From CALFVT01 sp964513675 (GTDB lineage Bacteria > Pseudomonadota > Alphaproteobacteria > Caulobacterales > Maricaulaceae), in assembly GCA_964513675.1 (NCBI GenBank), contig CAZEOD010000004.1, positions 17,274-81,273 of the forward strand: 64,000 bases of DNA. Direction: 5' to 3'. Shown piece by piece: positions 41,171-49,120 of the stretch. Position 1 is the stretch's first letter, and each line of letters opens with the position of its first letter. The position numbers and the translations under genes were made by a program. Under the pieces are notes generated by a model that was not told the DNA's origin, did no database searches, and saw only the letters and a list, made by a program, of their open reading frames with translations.

Positions 41171-42643
41171 CTAGCGAACAGCTAAGAAGATATTAGACCC
41201 ATTGCGCTCGACAGATAAGGCCAAGGGGCCGTCCGACGCTTTTACAATTTTTTCAAAAGCTTTCAGGTCTTTCACAGCTTTGCGGTTCACCTTGCGGATA
41301 ATATCGCCGGGAACGAGGCCCGCGCGCGCCGCTTTGGTGAGGCGGCGAACATCAGCAATATAGACACCTTCATCACCGCCGCGCGATTCAATATCTTCGG
41401 GAATATCGGTCAGAGACGCGCCGCTAAAGCGTTCAAGCTCGGCTATGGTGTCGTCAACATTATCAGCGCCCGCAGTTTCCTCATCCTCTTCGACGGCCTT
41501 GACGGTGATTTTAGTGTTAATGCGGCGGCCATCACGCAAATATGTGACATCGGTTCGCGTTCCGGGCGGGACGAGGCCGACAGCATTGCGAATGTCATTG
41601 GCATTATTAATGGCATCGCCGTTAAAGCGGATTATAACATCGCCGTCTTCTAATCCGGCTTTATCCGCCGCGCTATCCTTTGTGACTTCGTTAACAAGCG
41701 CGCCGTTGCGGTTGGGCAGATCAAGCGCTTCTTCAAGCCCTTGGTCAATATCACGTATGGATATGCCAATGCGTCCACGCCGGACTTCGCCCGTCTCAAT
41801 TAACTGCGTTTTCACGCCGTTAACAATGTCAATCGGGACCGAGAGGCCAATGCCATTATTGCCGCCAGAGCGCGATATAATTGCGGTGTTAATCCCAATC
41901 AACTCGCCTTTGGAATTAATTAAAGCGCCGCCAGAATTTCCCGGATTAATCGAGGCATCTGTTTGAATGTAATCCTCAAAGCCGTCGCCGCGCCCAAAAG
42001 TTCGGCCTGTGCCGCTGATGATGCCGCTGGTGACGGTATGACTAAAGCCAAAGGGATTGCCAATCGCGATCACATAATCACCCACGCGGTAGCTATCTTC
42101 CTTAGCGGAGCGAATTTCTTTTAAGTTTTTGGCCTCAATTTTGATAACAGCAATATCGGTTTTCTCATCAGAGCCGATGACTTCGGCGTCATATTCACGG
42201 CCATCTTCAAGGGTCACAATAATATCTGTCGCGTTATCAATGACATGGTGATTGGTAATGATATGGCCATCGCGTGAATTTATAATCACGCCAGATCCAC
42301 CGGATTCACGGGCCCGCCCCGGCCGGCGTCCTTCTGGAACGCCGCCAAAGAAACGTTCAAATAATTCACGGCTTTGCTCATCTATTTCTGGACGCGCAGT
42401 TTGTTTTGGGGCGACCACAACACGAAGGCTTACAATCGCTGGCGTGACTTGCTCCAATAAAGGCGCCATGGTTAAGACGCCGCGTGTGCTATCCACTGTT
42501 AAGGCGCTGGATTGCCCCACAGTTGTCGGGGATGAAAAAAGGCTCTGCGCGGCGGCATCGGGGGCAAAAGATAAGGCGCTATAGGACAAGCCGGTAAAAG
42601 ACAGGGCGGCGATACTAATGCCAGCAAGAATTGATGTGCGCAT
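41171..42643 (-). CDS. degP: Do/DegP-family periplasmic serine protease
   Basis: A 490-aa protein with signal peptide 1-33 (MRTSILAGISIAALSF...DAAAQ). The trypsin-like domain has its triad in place: His133 (TNHHVID), Asp163 (KTDIAVIK) and Ser237 (GNSGGAL). Two PDZ domains follow at about 275-370 and 400-490 (EVTKDSAADKAGLEDGDVIIRFNG; RAGLVPGDIIRKVNRK). It degrades or chaperones misfolded envelope proteins. The ATG at 42641-42643 is preferred over one eight codons upstream because ACGGAG lies eight bases before it. It is just downstream of the adaptor operon for a giant secreted protein, so envelope quality control of that cargo is plausible but unproven. Confidence 0.93.
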   Translation of the reverse strand: MRTSILAGISIAALSFTGLSYSALSFAPDAAAQSLFSSPTTVGQSSALTVDSTRGVLTMAPLLEQVTPAIVSLRVVVAPKQTARPEIDEQSRELFERFFGGVPEGRRPGRARESGGSGVIINSRDGHIITNHHVIDNATDIIVTLEDGREYDAEVIGSDEKTDIAVIKIEAKNLKEIRSAKEDSYRVGDYVIAIGNPFGFSHTVTSGIISGTGRTFGRGDGFEDYIQTDASINPGNSGGALINSKGELIGINTAIISRSGGNNGIGLSVPIDIVNGVKTQLIETGEVRRGRIGISIRDIDQGLEEALDLPNRNGALVNEVTKDSAADKAGLEDGDVIIRFNGDAINNANDIRNAVGLVPPGTRTDVTYLRDGRRINTKITVKAVEEDEETAGADNVDDTIAELERFSGASLTDIPEDIESRGGDEGVYIADVRRLTKAARAGLVPGDIIRKVNRKAVKDLKAFEKIVKASDGPLALSVERNGSNIFLAVR

Positions 42644-42723
42644 AGGGGGGCTCCGTTTTATATCCATATAAGATTAAGATAATTTATGCGCTTATGCGCG
42701 GAGTTCAACCCAGATTAACAGAG

Positions 42724-42785
42724 TATGACAGGATTTTAACCTAACGTTGGGACTCCCGTAATCTTACGGACAGCCTCCTGTCATA
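42724..42785. repeat. Nested inverted repeat between the M50-HlyD gene and degP
   Basis: Ten-base arms TATGACAGGA (42724-42733) and TCCTGTCATA (42776-42785) are exact reverse complements. They enclose a second hairpin CCGTAA-TC-TTACGG (42756-42769). There is no T-tract, so it is not a standard terminator. It could be an RNA structure in the degP leader or a protein site. Confidence 0.55.
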
Positions 42786-42791
42786 ATGGCC

Positions 42792-44906
42792 TTAAAAGTC
42801 ACCTTCGCGAATTAAGACGCGCAAGATTTGACGGGTGATACGCGCGGCATAGCTCTGCCGCTTGCCTTTTATTTTAGCAAGGCCCGTGATTGTGCGTCCA
42901 TTATAAGCCTCATGCATCTCCACTGTGGATTGAACTTCGTAAACGGGGTTCACCGGTATCAATCCGTTGTCACGCTCGGTATGCACAGCAATTTTCCCGC
43001 CGTATAAAGATGTCAGCTCAGCTTTATCAATAGAGCTTTGCGCTGTGGGGGCGAGCCGGCTTAGCTGTGTTTTAAAAGCCGGTAGGGCGGGGTCATCGGC
43101 AATGAATTTCAGCGGGGCTCCGGCTTTAATCGCGATTGCATCTTGCTCCGGTGCCAGCGCGAAGAGGGCCGCCGTCCCTGCTTCTGTCTCGGCTGATGAA
43201 ATTCGGGCTAAACGATCTGCTGCCATAACCATACGGCCTGTATGAAAGCGGGGCGACATGCCGCTGATACGGCCATCTTGCGCCGCATAGATCGTTAGGC
43301 GGTCTTGCTGGGCGGTTAAGCCGTCAAGCCGCGCCAACTCGCGGCGGCGCTCATCGCCCAAAAGACTCCCGCTACGGCGTTCGGATAAATTACTATTTCG
43401 GCGCGCAAGCTGCGCGTCCAGCAAAGACAAGCGGGCGCGGCTCTGCGCAGCTTCAAAGTCTAGGGCGGGCGATTCAAGCTGAAATAAAATATCGCCAGCT
43501 TTAACGCTCATATCATTTTGGACATGAATCTTAGCAAGCCGCGCGGGATGGGGCGCGTAAATATCACTATGATGCAGGGGCTCTATGCGGGCCGGCGCAT
43601 TGATATAGCTTTGCCACGGCCAGCACATAAAGATAATGGTCAGTAAGACGAGCGCTAATGTTAGGCGTCCGCGTAGTTCAGACATAATATCCATTTTGAA
43701 ACTCCACCAGTTTTTAAACTCCGCCCAGATCGGGCGAATAATGAAAAAGATAATTTCGACTGAAAACAGGATAATCCCGATCGCTTTGGGGAAAATATGA
43801 TGCACCAAAAGCGCAATCCCGATAAACAAAAAGAAACGGTAGATCCATGTTGAATAGGCATAGCTTAGAAAGCCGAAAAGCCGGGCGCCCTCGGCTTGAC
43901 TGGGTTTGGGGGCGCCTAAGTTAAATAATGTCTCGCGCATTTTCCAGCGCCCCAGATCAAACCCCGTTTTTTGCAGGTTTTGCACGCCAAAAAAATCAGA
44001 GATGAGATAATAACCATCAAATCGCATACAGGGGTTCAGATTCACCAAAAGCGAAAACGCCCATGAAGTTGTTGCGGCAAAAAAGGCAAGGCTGCGGAGT
44101 GGGCCATCTGGCAAAAAAGCCCAGAGGAAGATCGACAAACAGGCAATGATAATTTCAACAATCATCCCCCCGCCGTCAATTAATAATCTTTGGCGCTTAT
44201 CAAGCAAGCGCCAAGCATCTGTGGTGTCCGTATAAAGAATCGGAAACATTACCAGAAAGGCGACACCTAACGTGGGAACGCGCGCGCCGAAATGATGGGC
44301 GATAAAGGCATGGCCGAGTTCGTGGAAAGATTTAATAACCGCAAGAGCAAGACCGTAAAATAACAAGCCCTCAAGGGTAAAGAAGTGCCAAAATGTCCGC
44401 GTGAATTGCTCCCATTGCGCGGCGGCAAAATAAAGTCCGATCACCCCTAAGAGGGCGGTGATAATCAGCGTATATTTTGTAAATAAAGGGGATAGCAGCG
44501 GATAGCTGGCGCGCAAAAACCGATCTGGCGCAAATAATGGAATTCGAAAGAATAAATATTTATGCACCATGATTTCGTAAAACGGACGGCGTTTCGCGGC
44601 TTCGCGGTCAGCAAAATGGTTGGTCTGTCCGCTCGGCGGTTCAATCGTTAGCTGTTGCGTATAAAGGAAGTCTGACATCGCCAAAATTTCAACGTCAGAG
44701 AGGCCGTGCCGTTCAGCGGCAGGGAGCATCTGCGCCAATGGCCCAGCCTGCCAGTTTTGCAAAAGCGTGAGGCCTGAGGCGCCGATCATATGAAAGGCAT
44801 TGCGTATGGGGTCGAAAATAAACCAGCGCGGCGCACCGTCATGACTGCGCGGGGCCTCCAGAATTTGCAGCTCTTGCCGTATATGCGGAAGCGTGGGAGC
44901 GCTCAT
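42792..44906 (-). CDS. Site-2-protease-like (M50) membrane protein fused to a HlyD-type adaptor domain
   Basis: A 704-aa protein. Residues about 25-90 look PqqD-like (FIFDPIRNAFHMIGASG). About 140-420 is polytopic and holds both M50 hallmarks: HELGH at 195-199 and NPCMRFDGYY at 291-300, with Asp297 as the expected third zinc ligand. From about 425 comes a last TM, then a periplasmic adaptor with a lipoyl-like half (IYAPHPARLAKIHVQNDMSVKAGDILFQLESP), a hairpin coiled coil (about 480-540) and barrel segments. M50 enzymes cleave within the membrane; HlyD adaptors dock on TolC. It is the last gene of a three-adaptor operon, 12 bp after the second HlyD gene. It may process or push cargo during export (inference). 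Confidence 0.87.
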   Translation of the reverse strand: MSAPTLPHIRQELQILEAPRSHDGAPRWFIFDPIRNAFHMIGASGLTLLQNWQAGPLAQMLPAAERHGLSDVEILAMSDFLYTQQLTIEPPSGQTNHFADREAAKRRPFYEIMVHKYLFFRIPLFAPDRFLRASYPLLSPLFTKYTLIITALLGVIGLYFAAAQWEQFTRTFWHFFTLEGLLFYGLALAVIKSFHELGHAFIAHHFGARVPTLGVAFLVMFPILYTDTTDAWRLLDKRQRLLIDGGGMIVEIIIACLSIFLWAFLPDGPLRSLAFFAATTSWAFSLLVNLNPCMRFDGYYLISDFFGVQNLQKTGFDLGRWKMRETLFNLGAPKPSQAEGARLFGFLSYAYSTWIYRFFLFIGIALLVHHIFPKAIGIILFSVEIIFFIIRPIWAEFKNWWSFKMDIMSELRGRLTLALVLLTIIFMCWPWQSYINAPARIEPLHHSDIYAPHPARLAKIHVQNDMSVKAGDILFQLESPALDFEAAQSRARLSLLDAQLARRNSNLSERRSGSLLGDERRRELARLDGLTAQQDRLTIYAAQDGRISGMSPRFHTGRMVMAADRLARISSAETEAGTAALFALAPEQDAIAIKAGAPLKFIADDPALPAFKTQLSRLAPTAQSSIDKAELTSLYGGKIAVHTERDNGLIPVNPVYEVQSTVEMHEAYNGRTITGLAKIKGKRQSYAARITRQILRVLIREGDF

Positions 44907-44918
44907 GATGAGGCGGGG

Positions 44919-46349
44919 CTAAAACCCGATAAATTGGCGCACAGCCGCGATGGGGCGGCGAAACAGCCAAAAAATTAAAGGCGCGGTGTCACCATAAATC
45001 TTGGCAACACCACGCGCACCAATGCGCGGTAAGGCATAGGGGGATGAGAGCCGCGCATAAGTTTCATAGGCCATTTGGCCGTTTGGGGTGGGCGCGGCGT
45101 AATAGCTCGCACGTTCAATCTTGGCCTCCAGAGGTTTAAGAGGGTCCGCATCCATAAAGACACGAACCCGTGCTCCATCTTGGAGCGCCTCCCCAGCAAG
45201 GAGTGGAGAATCAATTTTTAAAATAATCTGCTCCGGGTCGGCGATTTCAATAATCGTCTCGCCAGTTGAAACTGGGCGTCCGGTCCAGTCTTGGGCATGG
45301 GAGTAAATCGCAAGGCCAGCTTTGGGCGCGGTTAATTCGGTTTGCTCAAAACGGGTTTTGGCATAATGCGTGCGGGCCTGCGCAAGATCAGTTTCCGCGC
45401 GGGCAATGGCAAGCTCCCGCTTGGCCGCCGTATCAATGAAAGATGTTAAAGAGGCTTTTCTCAGCCGCGCTTGGGCGACAGTTTCCTCGCGGGCGGCCAC
45501 GTCTAAATCGCTTTTAAATTCAGTATCCGCCATTTTAACAAGGCGTATGCCGGCTTCGACGCGGCTATTGGGCGCGACAAGAATATTTTCAACGACGCCG
45601 TCCATGGGCGCAGCAATAATAAAGGGGTTATCGGCGACGATTTCAGCCGGCGCGAGCGTAACAACGGGGACGGGTATCAGCCCACATAGCAGAATTATTA
45701 AACTGCCGCCTGTTATCCATAATTTTCGCCGTCTTGATAATGTATCGCGCGGTTTGGCGGATAATGCGCTCCATATAGCGCCGTAGCTCTGGGCGAGCCG
45801 CGTCATAATGGTCGTTTGCGCGGGTTCAAACGGCGCGGCGCGGGTAAATAAAAGTCCGCCCGTATGGCTATGCGGGGCAAAGGGCGCGAAAAAACCATTC
45901 GGAAAGACATAGTCAAATGCGGCGCTATCATTTTCGGCCTTACCGCCAGATGTTTCGGTAAAAGATAAGGCTTGCGCGCTATTTAAGGCACCAGATTTCG
46001 CGCGGCGTTTTAAAATATGACAGATATCTTGGATAAAAGGCGAGCCTTTATTGATTTCTGACTGTGAAGACATGGCGGCTATTTTGATCGTCTTGCCGCG
46101 GCGCTCCACCCAGAAGATATGGCCAACGTCTAAAAGGCGGCGCGGGTGGTTCACAGCTTGATGTTTAAGCGCCAGACGATCAGGCGCGGCGAGGGCTTCA
46201 TTTTCAAGCGCTAATAAAATCTGTAGCGGCGTTAATTTTGACTTTTTAGGCGTTTCTTTGGGCGGGTGTTTAGGTGGCGGGGCGTCTGTTGACGCCGCTT
46301 TCGGGAAATGCGTGACCTGCGCTGTTATTTTGGGGGCGGTATGGGTCAT
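44919..46349 (-). CDS. HlyD-family adaptor with N-terminal cytoplasmic GAF-like domain
   Basis: A 476-aa protein. Residues 1-45 are Pro/Lys-rich. About 45-215 look like a GAF-type sensor domain (LLDVGHIFWVERRGKTIKIAAMSSQSEI; ...YVFPNGFFAPF). A TM at about 222-240 leads to a periplasmic adaptor: the lipoyl half-motif (IIAAPMDGVVENILVAPNSRVEAG), a helical hairpin (about 280-330) and the return half (LTAPKAGLAIY...GRPVSTGETIIEIADP). It spans from the inner membrane toward TolC. Its ATG overlaps the stop of the upstream adaptor (ATGA). The GAF assignment is from pattern and tentative. Confidence 0.85.
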   Translation of the reverse strand: MTHTAPKITAQVTHFPKAASTDAPPPKHPPKETPKKSKLTPLQILLALENEALAAPDRLALKHQAVNHPRRLLDVGHIFWVERRGKTIKIAAMSSQSEINKGSPFIQDICHILKRRAKSGALNSAQALSFTETSGGKAENDSAAFDYVFPNGFFAPFAPHSHTGGLLFTRAAPFEPAQTTIMTRLAQSYGAIWSALSAKPRDTLSRRRKLWITGGSLIILLCGLIPVPVVTLAPAEIVADNPFIIAAPMDGVVENILVAPNSRVEAGIRLVKMADTEFKSDLDVAAREETVAQARLRKASLTSFIDTAAKRELAIARAETDLAQARTHYAKTRFEQTELTAPKAGLAIYSHAQDWTGRPVSTGETIIEIADPEQIILKIDSPLLAGEALQDGARVRVFMDADPLKPLEAKIERASYYAAPTPNGQMAYETYARLSSPYALPRIGARGVAKIYGDTAPLIFWLFRRPIAAVRQFIGF

Positions 46350-47236
46350 GATTTATTTTTAGTTTCAAACCGCGCGACACCGCTCATGCCAGATAAGGCA
46401 CGTTTGGCAGGTTTTGTTATTTTTCCTGTAATTTCAATCGTTTGACTGACAGGATCGACCGCCGCTCCAATACGCGAGACTTTGCCGCTCAGGACATGGC
46501 CTGTTTCATCGACAGTAAAGTCAAAACGTGTCCCGGTATCGACATGACGCAGCCATTTTGACGGGATAATAATGGATATATCCGGCGTTCCGGCGCGGTG
46601 AATTGTGTAAAGCGGTGCGTTAAGCGCAGGTGTTTCATAGGCGGCGATGTGTTTTTCCGCAACAATACCGGCATATGGGGCATAGACGCGGCATTTGCCC
46701 AATCGGGCTTTTAAGGCATCACGCTCAGCGGCGGCTTGCTGCATTTCAGAGCGCGCAACAGAGACATCAAGTGCGCCCGCAGCGCCTGCTTGAAAAAGCT
46801 GTTCTTGGTTTTGATAGCGTAACGACAAGGTCTCATGCGCCTGTGTTAAAGCGGTGAGTTCCGCGGTTTCCTGCGTGCAGTCAAACTGTGCAAGTAAAGA
46901 GCCGCGTTTAAATATTTGTCCGGTTTTATAAGGGGCTTTGGTTAAGCGCCCGCTCATACCGCTTGCAATAATGGCTTCATCTCCGGCTTTTAAAACGCCC
47001 CGCGCTTGCGGAATTTCGGCTTCAAAAGAGGCTCCGGCTATGTCCGCTATGAGATTGTCAAAACGGTCATTAGCCAGAGCCAAAGGTGAAGAAAATGCAA
47101 GACACAAAGACAAGGATACCAAATGTTTAAAGGTGTTTAAGCGCGGGAAAGTGGGATGATGTCGCGCTGAGACAGACGCAGCACTGGAGATGTCTCCGGT
47201 GCTATGTGGTCTCATTATATAGGGTCCTGCGAACAT
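46346..47236 (-). CDS. HlyD/RND-type periplasmic adaptor protein
   Basis: A 296-aa protein with the layout of a membrane-fusion protein. A hydrophobic export segment near residues 35-55 (HLVSLSLCLAFSSPLALA) follows a long N-terminal stretch. Then come the lipoyl-type half (SGMSGRLTKAPYKTGQIFKRGSLLAQFDC), a helical hairpin, the return half (RVYAPYAGIVAEKHIAAYE) and a beta-barrel end. The start at 47236 (MFAGPYIMRP) has AAGGA upstream; a later start nearer the signal sequence is possible. It is the first gene of the adaptor operon, divergent from the TolC-like gene. No RND pump or ABC ATPase accompanies it. Confidence 0.83.
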   Translation of the reverse strand: MFAGPYIMRPHSTGDISSAASVSARHHPTFPRLNTFKHLVSLSLCLAFSSPLALANDRFDNLIADIAGASFEAEIPQARGVLKAGDEAIIASGMSGRLTKAPYKTGQIFKRGSLLAQFDCTQETAELTALTQAHETLSLRYQNQEQLFQAGAAGALDVSVARSEMQQAAAERDALKARLGKCRVYAPYAGIVAEKHIAAYETPALNAPLYTIHRAGTPDISIIIPSKWLRHVDTGTRFDFTVDETGHVLSGKVSRIGAAVDPVSQTIEITGKITKPAKRALSGMSGVARFETKNKS

Positions 47237-47505
47237 TCGTATATCCTTGCCTTTGATGAACCTTAGGTAGCAATTAAAGTTTAACAAACCCTTACAAAAA
47301 ACAACTTTAGAGGGAGTGTTGTGTTAAAATATCCTGACTACATTATATATATGGAAAAATAATTCCAAAATATCGTCTTTTTAAAAATTTTAATTCATCA
47401 TTGAAAATAAAACTCCCTTTTAAATTGTATTTTTAACCTAAATTTTACGCAGTATTTTTATATACAATTATAAATAGAATTAATCTGATTTACGGGAGAC
47501 GTAAA
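47237..47505. promoter_or_regulatory. AT-rich divergent promoter region, adaptor operon / tolC-like
   Basis: 269 bp separates the leftward adaptor operon from the rightward TolC-like gene. It is markedly A/T-rich (for example TACATTATATATATGG and TTTTTATATACAATTATAAATAG), in contrast to the coding DNA around it. Both promoters must lie here, so the export components and the giant cargo gene can be co-regulated. I do not place exact -35/-10 boxes. Confidence 0.5.
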
Positions 47506-48990
47506 ATGAAGTATATAGTGATGTGTGGGGCTGCGGCGCTTTTAATGACAGGGTGTCAAACATCAGTCGATACCATAAGCGAAAGTGAGTTCGCTGTTGC
47601 GGGTCAAGCGATCAAGACGAAAATAAATTCAGAGAAAGCCCCGATTACCAAATCTATTGGTCTGTATGAGGCTATGGCGCGGGCTTTGAAATATAATCTC
47701 GATCACCGCGTTGCTATGATGGAAACGGACCTTGCGCGCGCGGATTATGATTTATCGCGTTATGATCTCTTACCCAAAGTCGTCGCATCAGGTGGATATT
47801 TTGGACGTGATAATGATCCTGGGGCGAACTCAATTTCTTTATTATCTGGCCGTGAATCCCTGGAGCCATCAACCTCAAGCGAGCGTGAGTTTTTATCGGG
47901 TGATCTAACCGCGAGTTGGAACATTCTTGATTTTGGCTTGTCAAAAATTCGAGCTGAACAGCTTGGCAATGAAGCGCTGATCTATGAAGAGCGCCGCCGC
48001 AAAGCGATTATTCAGATTATGGAAGATGTCCACCGGGCCTATTGGCGGGCCGTGAGTTCTGAACGCTTATCCACAAAATTGGCGGCACTTGAATCAGATG
48101 TCGAAACAGCCTTTTCTCAATCGCGTCAATTATATGCTGCGCGCCAGACCGCGCCAATGCCGGCCTTATCATATCAGCGTGAGCTGAATGATATTCAGGG
48201 GCAAGCGCAAAAAATGTCGCGTGAATTAACTTTGGCAAAAATGGAACTCGCGGCTTTAATGGGCCTCACGCCATCAGAGTCATTTACGCTCATATTGCCC
48301 TCGCATCATAAACGGCCCGCAGAATTGGCGATGCCGCTGGATGAGATGATAGATCACGCCCTCAAACAGCGTCCAGAAGTGCGCGAGAGCGCCTATGCCA
48401 AGCGTATAGCTGCGGGAGATATTAAACGCGCGGCGCTGGAAGCCCTTCCGAGCCTTGAAGGCTTTGCGGGCCTTAACGGCAATACGAATGACTTCCTCTT
48501 TAATCAGGATTGGGTGTCTTACGGGGCGCGGGTGAGCTGGAATTTATTGGATGTGTTTAAAACGCCTATGCGTAAAAAACGCGCGAAAGCTAACGCCACG
48601 CTTGAAGAACAGCGCGGGCTCGCGGCGGCAATGGCCGTTATGACCCAAGTGGGTGTGTCGCAGGCGCGCTATCAAAGCCTGATGCGCGAGTATAAAACAG
48701 CAAATGTTGGGGCGAATGTGCAATCCGACATATTGAACCAAGTCGTTGCCTTAACACAAGCCGCTTCGGCGTCTCGGCAGAGCCTTATTCGGGAGCGTAT
48801 GAATACGATTATTTCAGAAGCTCGCCGTGATATTGTCCATGCCGAAATGCAAGAAGCCGCCGCCAATATTTTCTCTGCTATGGGCTATGACCCTTATAGC
48901 GCGGATATAAAGGGCAGCGAAGATATCGAGCAAATCGCGCAAAGCCTTGAAACGCTTTGGACACAGCGCGGCAAATCGCCTGCGCTTTAA
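47506..48990 (+). CDS. TolC-family outer-membrane efflux lipoprotein
   Basis: A 494-aa protein. The signal peptide ends in the lipobox LMTGC, so Cys17 should be lipidated. The two halves show the TolC/OEP pattern of long helices with strand pairs (AMARALKYNLDHRVAMMETDLARADYDLSRYDLLPKVV and DEMIDHALKQRPEVRESAYAKR; SWNILDFGLSK and SWNLLDVFKTP as the matching strands). It forms the outer-membrane channel of a tripartite exporter. It has a GGGAGACG site and starts 130 bp upstream of the second giant gene with no real terminator between them, so they may be cotranscribed. It is divergent from the three adaptors expected to dock on it. Confidence 0.92.
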   Translation: MKYIVMCGAAALLMTGCQTSVDTISESEFAVAGQAIKTKINSEKAPITKSIGLYEAMARALKYNLDHRVAMMETDLARADYDLSRYDLLPKVVASGGYFGRDNDPGANSISLLSGRESLEPSTSSEREFLSGDLTASWNILDFGLSKIRAEQLGNEALIYEERRRKAIIQIMEDVHRAYWRAVSSERLSTKLAALESDVETAFSQSRQLYAARQTAPMPALSYQRELNDIQGQAQKMSRELTLAKMELAALMGLTPSESFTLILPSHHKRPAELAMPLDEMIDHALKQRPEVRESAYAKRIAAGDIKRAALEALPSLEGFAGLNGNTNDFLFNQDWVSYGARVSWNLLDVFKTPMRKKRAKANATLEEQRGLAAAMAVMTQVGVSQARYQSLMREYKTANVGANVQSDILNQVVALTQAASASRQSLIRERMNTIISEARRDIVHAEMQEAAANIFSAMGYDPYSADIKGSEDIEQIAQSLETLWTQRGKSPAL

Positions 48991-49120
48991 ACCCTCTTTT
49001 CAAAACCGATAAAACGTCCTGCCCATATGGGGCGGGTAATCATAGGCCGGCCCGTCAATATGACCGCGCTCCAGCAAATATAGCAGCAGCATAAACGGGC
49101 AAGATTGGAAGAAAATTCTT

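Noticed and set aside
49018..49036. Hairpin CCTGCCC-ATAT-GGGGCGGG between the tolC-like and giant genes
   Set aside because: The stem is short, needs a G-T pair and has no T-tract, so it is not supported as a terminator; the two genes may be cotranscribed.
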